Shown in pieces: positions 1-5,618 of a stretch of 5,618 bases of DNA. The notes under the pieces are model-generated. The model saw only the letters and a program-made list of their open reading frames with translations. It was not told the origin of the DNA and did not search any database. This stretch comes from an uncultured Candidatus Poseidoniales archaeon. GTDB taxonomy: Archaea > Thermoplasmatota > Poseidoniia > Poseidoniales > Thalassarchaeaceae. Location: contig CATMIM010000093.1 in assembly GCA_950068635.1 (NCBI GenBank), forward strand, positions 1 to 5,618, written 5' to 3'. Within the stretch, counting starts at the first letter, position 1, and each line of letters opens with the position of its first letter. A program made the translations under genes and the position numbers.

Positions 1-2
1 GC

Positions 3-3000
3 GCCTACCATGCGGATGGTGGAACAGGCGGTGCGCGAGGTTGGCCCTACGGAAGCGGTTCCATCGGCGTGGCGGGGGGCAACGGCAACGCTGGCTTCGC
101 CTTCACCGGAGCCTTCGGAGGCTGGGGCGGCGCTCCGACGTATGCGCTCAACGGTACCTGGGTGAGTCCGCTCATCGGCCGCGAGGATGTGCTGCACATC
201 GGGACGCACTTCGTTCTCACCGCCAACATTCCTGCGAATACGTCGGTCAACGGCTCGATGCGCTGGACGGTTGACAACCAGACCTGGTCGGAGTGGAGTC
301 CGGTCAACCTGTCCGGTTCGGATGTGCCACCGTTCACCTGGATGCAACTGCAACTCAATCTGTCAGCGCTCAACAACAGCACGACGCCACGTATCACGGT
401 CATTGACAGCAGTAATTTCCACTGGGAGGCTGTACACGACCTCTCGCTCGACGTCTCCAACACACCCGGAGCCAACCCTGTGATGTATTTCGCAGGCCCG
501 CTGGGGCTTGTCGACAACGGCAGCGACGACGCGCAGATGGGGTACACAGACTCGGTTCTGTGGTTGCCCGTCGATGCGAAGCCAGTCGCAGAAGGATGGC
601 TGCATCTCACCCCTCCGAATTTCCTCGTGGATGGCAACGTCACGGTGTCGCTCGGCGGCGCGACGATAATGGTGATCAACAGTTCGAAGATTCCCTCCTA
701 CGGCCTCACCATCAGCATCCCTCAGGCGCTGCTGCAGAGCAACTGGCCATCTCAAGGAACGTCCTCCTCATCCACGGGAGTCGATTGGGGCACGCTCAAC
801 ATCCGCGCGGCGAGTTCCACACCGTACATGAGCAGCTTCATGATGGAACTGGCGGCCATTCCGTACGAGTTGACGCTGGGTATCGGTGACAACGGCAGTC
901 TGGTCAACGCCATGACCGCACATGCCACTTCCATCTCTGGGGGTTGGGCCACCGCGGACTTCCCCTTGTTCCCGCTCACTGCTTCCGGAGACGCTCTCGA
1001 CGAGCATGCGATCACGTTGTCTAACCTGAACATCACCTTCATCGACGACATCGCGCCGTCGGTGGCGGACGTCACTTTCCTCGTCGCTGGCACTGAGGTC
1101 ACCACGGCAAGGTTCGGGGACCTGATGGAGATTCGCGTGCGTGTGCTTGTGAATGAGTCGGACCTGTTGGTGAACTGGCACCTCGAGGGACTCTCGACGA
1201 TCAGCAGATGGCCACCGGCGTCGCTCGGGAACATGACCTGGGACACTGTCCACAATGCCTACACCGCCGTCTTCGATACCACGGTGTTCTCGGTTGAATA
1301 CGGAGATACGATGGCGCTCTGGATATGGTTGGAGGACGCGGTCGGCAACCAGCGCCATCCAGGAGGTGTGGCTGACTGGTACGATCGGGTCTTGCTCCGT
1401 CCGGTGTATCCGGGGTTGATCGGGTCCACAACCAGCGGCTGCATGATCACCGACGGCAACGTCTGCCAGATGGAACCGGGAGACATCGTCACGCTGTATA
1501 CCGAGGCTGAATTCGGCCGCACCGACCTGCACGTGCGTGCGCTCGTGTTCAACGCCAGCAACAACTCAGCCCCGTTCGAGGTGTTCATGCCTTGGGATTC
1601 TGACACCAAGGAGTATCGCGGCTCGTACACACCGTGGGCTAGTGATCTCGGCTTCCTGCGCGTGGAGTACATAGCGATCGACCCCAACCTCAACGAGCGC
1701 AGTTGGCACTACTGGAACCCGATCGAGCCGCAGCCGTTCGTGTTCCAGATTGCAGTCGTGGACCAGACCAAGCCGATCGAGATGTCGTTCAGCGTGCAGC
1801 AGCAGGGGGTCGCGGCCGATGGTTGGCGTATCAATGCCAGTTGGCTGCAGCAGGCGAGCGATTCGACGAACGCGACGTTCACCGTCGACGACGGGAATCC
1901 CATCACCCTGCCGCTGACCGAGCAGGCGGAGATCCATCCTGTCCTCTCCTATGTGGCGCTGGGCTCATCCACGGCGGCTGGGACGGGGGCCAGCGATGAG
2001 AATCACAGCCAGGTGGGGCTCATCCACAGGGCGCTCGAGGACGAATTCGGGGAGGTCAGATTGAACAACCTCTCGCAGGATGGCGGACGGGTCATGGACT
2101 TCCGCGGCAAATGGGGCGAGATCAATTCATCGAATCCGGACATCGTCACGATCCTGCCGTTCAGCGATTACCTGTCATCTGATACATCTTCCTGGCGCAC
2201 CAACTATCCGAAGTTGCTCGACGACATCGCTTCAACTGGAGCACACGTCTTCTTCGGAGAACTGCGCATCGACCCTGACTACATCTGCCACATCGGCTCT
2301 GGACCCGGAGGCTGCTACTCCTTCTACGAGTTCGAGGCGATCAGCGAGAAGAACGCGATTCTGAGGGACATCGTCAGCACGCGCCCAGATGTGACCATCG
2401 TTCCGATCATCGACAGCAACGCGGAACACCCTGAATGGATCGCCGACGACGGCAGCCACCCCAACGACCTCGGCCACGCCCACCTCGCGGAGTTGTTCCT
2501 GCGCGAGATCCGTGGTTGGCTAGGCACGCGTGAGTTGGTGCAGAACGCCAGCGTGCAGTTCAACACCGCCGGGCTGCTGCCCGGCAACCACGACCTCGAA
2601 CTGCACGTCATCGACGGGTCGAACAACACCGCCTCTGATCTCGCCCTAGGTGCTGATGCGAGCATCTACCTCGAAGCGGACTCCGACATCCTGACCGTGG
2701 ACATCATCCACCCGACGGACTCCGCTCTCCTCGAGCCGCGACCAGTGCTCTTCCGCGTCGACACCGGATGCGCGATCGGCTGCACGGTGCAGTTGCAGGT
2801 CGAGGTGGATGGTGAACTGGTGCACACGGCCACCACAGATGGCATCCTCGAGTGGTACGAGGATTGGGAGCAGTTCGGATTCGGGCAGCATCTGGTAGTG
2901 GCCACTGTCAGCACTCCGGACTGGGTCGTCCCGATCAGGACTGCGACCTCCGAGTTCAGCATCGTCGAACCCCCACACCCCGAATGGTCCACCCAGTGCG

Positions 3001-3800
3001 GGTCCTCCGAACACACCACCAGCATTGACGACATTTCGCGGTTCGGCAAGATGGGCAGGCTCTCGGTGACCTCACACACGCAGGAGTGCATGGTGACCAA
3101 CATCGGTGAAGTCAACGGCACCCTCCAGTTCCTCGGTGCACCATCCGATGCTGAATCCCCGTTCGATTGCGGGCCCAGCCAGCCGGTCGAGGTCGTACCA
3201 TTGGACAGCATTCGATTCGAGTGCTATGCTGAGGAGAACTCCTCGTACAGTGGCATCCATGCCCTCATCTTCGAGATAGTGAGGGTGCTTCCCTCCAACC
3301 ATTGGACGGGAAATGCCACCGAAGCGGTCCACGGTCCCGTGGAGTACCGCTTGTTCCTCGCCGACCCCTTGTTCGTGCCCTACGCCGGTCAGACCACCGA
3401 CGACGGCACCGGCCTCGGAGGAGAACCCGACTTGGAGAGTTCGAGCGACATGCCCGGCCCGGCGAAAGTGGCGTTGTTCACATTGCTGCTCATCTTGATC
3501 GGGTTGCTCAGCCTGACCGGCTACAACCGCTGGAAGGATGCACAGGACCCGTACGCCCAGCCGGAGCACGATCAGTCGCTGTTCTCGATCGAACCTCCAG
3601 ACCCATTCGAATCTCCAGTCGATGAGGATGCTGAGGTGACCGGGGATGAGTCACCGGAACAGGAGAAGAAGAGGGTGAGTTCGCGCCTTGGTCTGCCCGA
3701 CGGAGGCCGGTTCGTCAAGGATGGTGGCACCACCACCTACATCGACGCTGACGGAAAGCAATGGTTGAAGGATGAGGATGGCGGATTCACTCGTCTGTGA
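3..3800 (+). CDS. Giant cell-surface protein with Ig-like domains, an inserted SGNH/GDSL-type hydrolase domain and a C-terminal membrane anchor (5' partial)
   Basis: The frame is open from the left edge, so the true start lies outside the window and the GTG at 69 is internal; 1265 codons are visible before the TGA at 3798. Counting from the codon at 3, I see: a Gly-rich stretch (about 1-45); beta-rich domains with a TWSEWSP motif near residue 94; two Ig-like domains (about 350-466 and 475-590); a third Ig-like domain split by an SGNH hydrolase module (about 647-846); a further Ig-like domain (about 897-990); a Cys-rich domain (about 990-1123); a transmembrane helix (1154-1174); and an acidic tail of 91 residues. 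By my reading the part before the helix has about 27 N-X-S/T sequons and ten Cys, while the tail has none of either. That fits a glycosylated, disulfide-stabilised extracellular protein with its C-terminus inside the cell. The hydrolase could de-esterify polysaccharide or lipid, but the substrate is unknown. Membrane anchoring and the hydrolase fold are well supported; the exact Ig domain borders are approximate. Confidence 0.9.
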   Translation, partial: AYHADGGTGGARGWPYGSGSIGVAGGNGNAGFAFTGAFGGWGGAPTYALNGTWVSPLIGREDVLHIGTHFVLTANIPANTSVNGSMRWTVDNQTWSEWSPVNLSGSDVPPFTWMQLQLNLSALNNSTTPRITVIDSSNFHWEAVHDLSLDVSNTPGANPVMYFAGPLGLVDNGSDDAQMGYTDSVLWLPVDAKPVAEGWLHLTPPNFLVDGNVTVSLGGATIMVINSSKIPSYGLTISIPQALLQSNWPSQGTSSSSTGVDWGTLNIRAASSTPYMSSFMMELAAIPYELTLGIGDNGSLVNAMTAHATSISGGWATADFPLFPLTASGDALDEHAITLSNLNITFIDDIAPSVADVTFLVAGTEVTTARFGDLMEIRVRVLVNESDLLVNWHLEGLSTISRWPPASLGNMTWDTVHNAYTAVFDTTVFSVEYGDTMALWIWLEDAVGNQRHPGGVADWYDRVLLRPVYPGLIGSTTSGCMITDGNVCQMEPGDIVTLYTEAEFGRTDLHVRALVFNASNNSAPFEVFMPWDSDTKEYRGSYTPWASDLGFLRVEYIAIDPNLNERSWHYWNPIEPQPFVFQIAVVDQTKPIEMSFSVQQQGVAADGWRINASWLQQASDSTNATFTVDDGNPITLPLTEQAEIHPVLSYVALGSSTAAGTGASDENHSQVGLIHRALEDEFGEVRLNNLSQDGGRVMDFRGKWGEINSSNPDIVTILPFSDYLSSDTSSWRTNYPKLLDDIASTGAHVFFGELRIDPDYICHIGSGPGGCYSFYEFEAISEKNAILRDIVSTRPDVTIVPIIDSNAEHPEWIADDGSHPNDLGHAHLAELFLREIRGWLGTRELVQNASVQFNTAGLLPGNHDLELHVIDGSNNTASDLALGADASIYLEADSDILTVDIIHPTDSALLEPRPVLFRVDTGCAIGCTVQLQVEVDGELVHTATTDGILEWYEDWEQFGFGQHLVVATVSTPDWVVPIRTATSEFSIVEPPHPEWSTQCGSSEHTTSIDDISRFGKMGRLSVTSHTQECMVTNIGEVNGTLQFLGAPSDAESPFDCGPSQPVEVVPLDSIRFECYAEENSSYSGIHALIFEIVRVLPSNHWTGNATEAVHGPVEYRLFLADPLFVPYAGQTTDDGTGLGGEPDLESSSDMPGPAKVALFTLLLILIGLLSLTGYNRWKDAQDPYAQPEHDQSLFSIEPPDPFESPVDEDAEVTGDESPEQEKKRVSSRLGLPDGGRFVKDGGTTTYIDADGKQWLKDEDGGFTRL
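1941..2540 (+). other. SGNH/GDSL-type hydrolase domain within the surface protein
   Basis: About 200 residues, the usual size of an SGNH hydrolase, follow the family's block order. Block I is VALGSSTAAGTGAS, with the probable nucleophile Ser at 1968-1970; family members usually have GDS, and here the Asp is Ser. A block II-like Gly lies in NLSQDGG (Gly codons 2082 and 2085). Block III is at ILPFSDYL (2151-2174), where the family's GxND would be; the Asn position appears to be Ser (2163-2165). Block V is DGSHPNDLGH, the classic DxxH with Asp at 2448-2450 and His at 2457-2459. Two Cys (2286 and 2313) flank a Gly-rich loop and may form a disulfide. The Ser and Asp/His pair support esterase, acetylesterase or lipase-type chemistry. 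The changes in blocks I and III leave open a divergent or weakened active site. Confidence 0.8.
3462..3524 (+). other. Transmembrane anchor of the surface protein
   Basis: A run of 21 residues from AKVALF to LSLTGY is almost entirely Leu, Ile, Val, Ala, Phe, Gly and Thr. It is preceded by a flexible acidic/Gly linker (TDDGTGLGGEPDLESSSD) and followed by NRWK, whose positive charges fit the positive-inside rule. The large N-terminal part would be outside and the short tail inside. It is the only strongly hydrophobic segment seen in the visible part of the protein. Confidence 0.9.
3525..3797 (+). other. Acidic C-terminal tail with a DGG-rich terminal motif
   Basis: The 91 residues after the membrane helix are rich in Asp, Glu and Pro in the first part, then have a basic patch (QEKKRVSSRLG). 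The tail ends in a compact Gly/Asp/aromatic segment (3699-3797) with three DGG triplets, a YIDADGKQW core and a final GGFTRL. There are no sequons or Cys. Its placement after the anchor suggests it faces the cytoplasm and could bind a partner or act in sorting. I do not recognise it as a named domain. Confidence 0.55.
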
Positions 3801-3864
3801 GGTCCACCACGTTCCAGCACCGCACGTCGTTTGGTTCATGGACTGAGTGGGGGGAAAGCCGGTG
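3801..3864 (+). other. Short spacer between gene 1 and gene 2
   Basis: This 64-base gap is GC-rich and has no A/T-rich box resembling an archaeal TATA element and no T-run terminator. Gene 2 is therefore probably read from the transcript of the surface-protein gene. A purine run (GGGGGGAAAG, 3849-3858) ends 6 bases before the ATG at 3865 and may help ribosome binding; it is not a canonical GGAGG. Confidence 0.45.
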
Positions 3865-4515
3865 ATGGCGTCAATCTCCGGACCGGTGCGCTATCGCTTC
3901 CGCGACATGGATGAGGATGTCGAGGTGCTGTTGGAGGGTGATTCCGAGTGGGTCGAGCGCTGGCGGCAGGAACTCGGTCTCGAGGAGGTAGGATGGCTGC
4001 AACCGCTGCAAGCGGGAGGTGCGGAACGGACTGATGCGGGAACGAGCGCTCCGAGCAAGGAGCGCCGGCGAGCACCAAAGAAGCACGAACTGGTCGGCCC
4101 ACCCCCTGACCCTTCACGGCTTCCGGAGCGCCTACGGACGATCGGTGGTGTCGATCTCGATGAGGAGATACGTGAACTCGGATTCTTTGAACCCCGCTCA
4201 CCCTCTGGAGAGGAACTGGGAGATATCCTCGACGATTACGACGAGCCCCCGAAGCCTCCAGAGGGGTTCACCAGCAGCGAGCCGCTGGCTGAGGGGTGGC
4301 TTCGCGAACTGTTTCGCATCGCAGTACGTCGGTTCGGGGTGATGGGACTTCCGGCGGACGTCATCTTCGAGGCGATCGGTGACAGGAGCGATATGGAAGA
4401 GGGGATGCTCGAGAGCTGGCTTGAGGCGCAGCATCGGCTTGGAAGACTGGTGAAGATCCACGGAGGAGAGAGGCTGGGATATGGCCCCGAACCCAACTGG
4501 ATGAATGCCCCCTGA
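3865..4515 (+). CDS. Small soluble acidic protein of unknown function, possible C-terminal winged helix
   Basis: I do not recognise this 216-residue protein. It has no signal peptide, membrane segment or Cys, so it should be cytoplasmic. The first 48 residues read as a strand-strand-helix unit (VRYRFRD, then DVEVLLEGDSEWVERW, then a WLQPL end). Residues about 49-137 are a charged, Pro-rich, probably flexible linker with a basic patch (KERRRAPKK) and an acidic stretch (DILDDYDEPP). Residues about 138-208 are helix-rich and end in LGRLVKIHGGERLGYGP, which resembles the last helix and wing of a winged-helix domain. The ATG at 3865 is preferred over the in-frame GTG at 3847 (222 residues) because a purine run lies just before it and the obvious protein similarity begins after it; this choice is not certain. 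It follows the surface-protein gene on the same strand with no visible promoter, so co-transcription is likely. A regulatory role is only a guess. Confidence 0.8.
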   Translation: MASISGPVRYRFRDMDEDVEVLLEGDSEWVERWRQELGLEEVGWLQPLQAGGAERTDAGTSAPSKERRRAPKKHELVGPPPDPSRLPERLRTIGGVDLDEEIRELGFFEPRSPSGEELGDILDDYDEPPKPPEGFTSSEPLAEGWLRELFRIAVRRFGVMGLPADVIFEAIGDRSDMEEGMLESWLEAQHRLGRLVKIHGGERLGYGPEPNWMNAP

Positions 4516-4537
4516 GAATGTTACTTCGAATGGTCTC

Positions 4538-4552
4538 GGCGAACGGTTCGCC
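4538..4552. repeat. Perfect 15-base palindrome after gene 2
   Basis: GGCGAACGGTTCGCC is a 7-base inverted repeat around a single central G, 23 bases after the gene 2 stop. As RNA it could form a 6-bp stem with a 3-base loop. It is not followed by a T-run on the + strand, so it is not a classic terminator. It could be a weak RNA hairpin at the 3' end of the transcript, a protein-binding site upstream of the next promoter, or chance. Confidence 0.35.
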
Positions 4553-4610
4553 AGCCGGAAAAACGTTGCACTGCGCCGCATTCATTGACGGTTCCTTCGC
4601 ACACGCGCAC

Positions 4611-4626
4611 GAAAGGAGTAATAAGA
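4611..4626 (+). promoter_or_regulatory. Probable archaeal BRE/TATA promoter for the FG-GAP gene, leaderless type
   Basis: The purine-rich GAAAGGAG followed by TAATAAGA is the most A/T-rich patch in a GC-rich region. The centre of TAATAA (about 4622) lies about 27 bases before the ATG at 4649. Archaeal TATA boxes sit about 25-30 bases before the transcription start, so the mRNA would begin at or very near the start codon, with no leader. AGGAG at 4614-4618 is about 30 bases from the ATG, too far for a Shine-Dalgarno site. The box departs from the best TATA consensus, so this rests mainly on composition and spacing. Confidence 0.5.
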
Positions 4627-4648
4627 GAACCTAGAGTCGCCGCCTCGT

Positions 4649-5618
4649 ATGATGAGTCATGCGACTGAATTGAATCTGAGTAATGTGCGCCGCCGCAGCC
4701 TTCTGCTGGTCGGCTTGATGGTGCTCTCGGTGCTGGTAGGGGCGATCGACGTCACGGCCAGCAACGCGAAGCACTATCCGGTTGCCCGCGACCCTACCGA
4801 CCTCGCCACCGGCGACTTCGATTGTGACGGCGATGAGGACATCGTCACTGCAAGCGACATGGGCAACTTCCTGTCGATATTGTGGAACGATGGTGGAACC
4901 TACCAGGAACGCTCTGACATCTGGGTCTCGAACAACGCATCCCGACGTCAGGATTGGATGGACATGGCGGATGCGACCAATGTCGAGGTCGGTGACATCG
5001 ATGGTGATGGCAACGATGACATCGTCTTCTATCAGGGCAACATCCAGGTCTATGGAACCACTGAAGTGGTTCGCGGGAACCTGACTGTGCTCACCAATCC
5101 TGAGTGCGACGGAGTGTTCGTCGAGGACGCGGTGCACACCATGGGGGACATCGTGTGGAATTTCCAAGTGGGGGACATCACGGGGGATGGTGCTGACGAC
5201 ATCGTGGCACTCGACCTCGAGGGGATCGCCTCGGGTCAGCAGCGCCTGCTGACCTTCATCGGTGGCTCGGACCGCAACAACGCGGCCACCAACCACAAGG
5301 TGACCCAACTGGACAACCTGGCCAACAAGGTCTACGGGGACCTGCGGCTGGGCAACTGGGGAGAGACCGTCACTCAGCCTCCTATCGGGGTGCCAGCAAC
5401 CGATTTCGAGGACTTGGACGCTTGGATGCTCGTCTGGCCAGCGTACAACCCGGCCACTGGCTGGGCAGCCGGTGACTGGGACAACATCACTGTAGTCGAG
5501 TTCGACTCCGTCGTGAACACCTTCGCTGCGTGGAACGACCCCAACAAGGCGCACAGCTTCAAGGTTGGAGTGGAGTACGGCGATTACGATATCGCGGACA
5601 CCGATTCTCCACCCGACG
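4649..5618 (+). CDS. Secreted FG-GAP/VCBS-repeat protein (3' partial)
   Basis: The frame runs from ATG 4649 (a second ATG at 4652 is equally possible) to the right edge without a stop, giving 323 visible codons. An in-frame TAA at 4622 limits the start upstream. The N-terminus is a signal peptide: NVRRR, then a hydrophobic core SLLLVGLMVLSVLVGAI, then TASNA, with likely cleavage before KHYP. The mature part has three clear FG-GAP/VCBS-type calcium-binding loops, DFDCDGDEDI, DIDGDGNDDI and DITGDGADDI, each preceded by G or VG as in integrin-alpha-like propeller blades. Further, weaker units follow (LRLGNWGE, AAGDWDNITVV, FKVGVEYGDYD). Such proteins fold as beta-propellers and usually bind ligands or surfaces; no catalytic motif is visible here. 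It has its own likely promoter, separate from the two upstream genes. The C-terminus, including any anchor or enzyme domain, lies outside the window. Confidence 0.88.
   Translation, partial: MMSHATELNLSNVRRRSLLLVGLMVLSVLVGAIDVTASNAKHYPVARDPTDLATGDFDCDGDEDIVTASDMGNFLSILWNDGGTYQERSDIWVSNNASRRQDWMDMADATNVEVGDIDGDGNDDIVFYQGNIQVYGTTEVVRGNLTVLTNPECDGVFVEDAVHTMGDIVWNFQVGDITGDGADDIVALDLEGIASGQQRLLTFIGGSDRNNAATNHKVTQLDNLANKVYGDLRLGNWGETVTQPPIGVPATDFEDLDAWMLVWPAYNPATGWAAGDWDNITVVEFDSVVNTFAAWNDPNKAHSFKVGVEYGDYDIADTDSPPD
4805..5206 (+). repeat. Three FG-GAP/VCBS-type calcium-binding repeats at exact 60-residue spacing
   Basis: The first Asp codons of the three loops are at 4814, 4994 and 5174, exactly 180 bases apart each time. 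The loops share D-x-[D/T]-x-D-G-x-x-D-I, the pattern of Ca2+-coordinating loops in FG-GAP and VCBS repeats. The surrounding sequence is not conserved at DNA level, so these are old protein repeats rather than a recent DNA duplication. Confidence 0.85.

Noticed and set aside
69..71. GTG at 69 as the start of the surface protein
   Set aside because: The frame is open to the left edge with the same Gly-rich composition on both sides, and no signal peptide follows this codon, although the protein must be exported.
768..1532. A 254-codon minus-strand open frame
   Set aside because: It is antisense to the surface-protein gene, rich in Arg, His and Asp as expected from a GC-rich shadow frame, with no recognisable motif.
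4538..4575. Intrinsic terminator after gene 2
   Set aside because: The hairpin has a very small loop and is followed by an A-run rather than a T-run on the + strand.
4614..4618. AGGAG as a Shine-Dalgarno site for the FG-GAP gene
   Set aside because: It is about 30 bases from the ATG, and an in-frame stop at 4622 rules out a closer start in this frame; a promoter reading fits better.
4631..5554. A 307-codon minus-strand open frame with repeat-like sequence
   Set aside because: It lies exactly antisense to the FG-GAP gene; its repeats are the reverse complement of the calcium loops, and its product has no signal peptide or recognisable domain.
1..5618. Mobile element, CRISPR array or RNA gene
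   Set aside because: I saw no direct-repeat/spacer arrays, transposase motifs, terminal inverted repeats or tRNA-like cloverleaf; nearly all of the window is occupied by three coding genes.

Overview
The window looks like part of the chromosome of a marine archaeon, most likely a Marine Group II (Ca. Poseidoniales / Thermoplasmatota) organism. This is an inference from several signs. There is a very large, sequon-rich secreted protein with one C-terminal membrane anchor and a short acidic tail. There is a secreted FG-GAP protein whose promoter layout suggests a leaderless mRNA (A/T-rich box about 27 nt before the first ATG). Good Shine-Dalgarno sites are lacking, and the DNA is GC-rich with GC-rich third codon positions. 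No rRNA, tRNA or housekeeping gene is present to fix the taxonomy.

Layout, all on the + strand. (1) Positions 3-3800 hold the 3' part of a giant surface-protein gene that is open at the left edge. It has a Gly-rich stretch, beta-rich and Ig-like domains, an SGNH/GDSL-type hydrolase domain that appears inserted inside one Ig-like domain, a Cys-rich juxtamembrane domain, a single transmembrane helix and a 91-residue acidic, probably cytoplasmic tail. (2) Positions 3865-4515 encode a small soluble acidic protein of unknown function with a possible winged-helix C-terminus. It probably shares a transcript with gene 1. (3) Positions 4516-4648 are intergenic, with a small perfect palindrome and a probable archaeal promoter. 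(4) Positions 4649-5618 hold the 5' part of a secreted protein with a signal peptide and Ca2+-binding FG-GAP/VCBS-type repeats, running off the right edge.

Taken together this is a cell-envelope locus: an anchored, probably glycosylated surface protein carrying an esterase/acetylesterase-like module, a small cytoplasmic protein, and a separately transcribed secreted beta-propeller-like protein. A shared role, such as binding and de-esterifying extracellular polysaccharide or lipid, is plausible but not shown by the sequence. I found no CRISPR array, insertion sequence, RNA gene or attachment site. The long minus-strand reading frames are antisense shadows of these genes.
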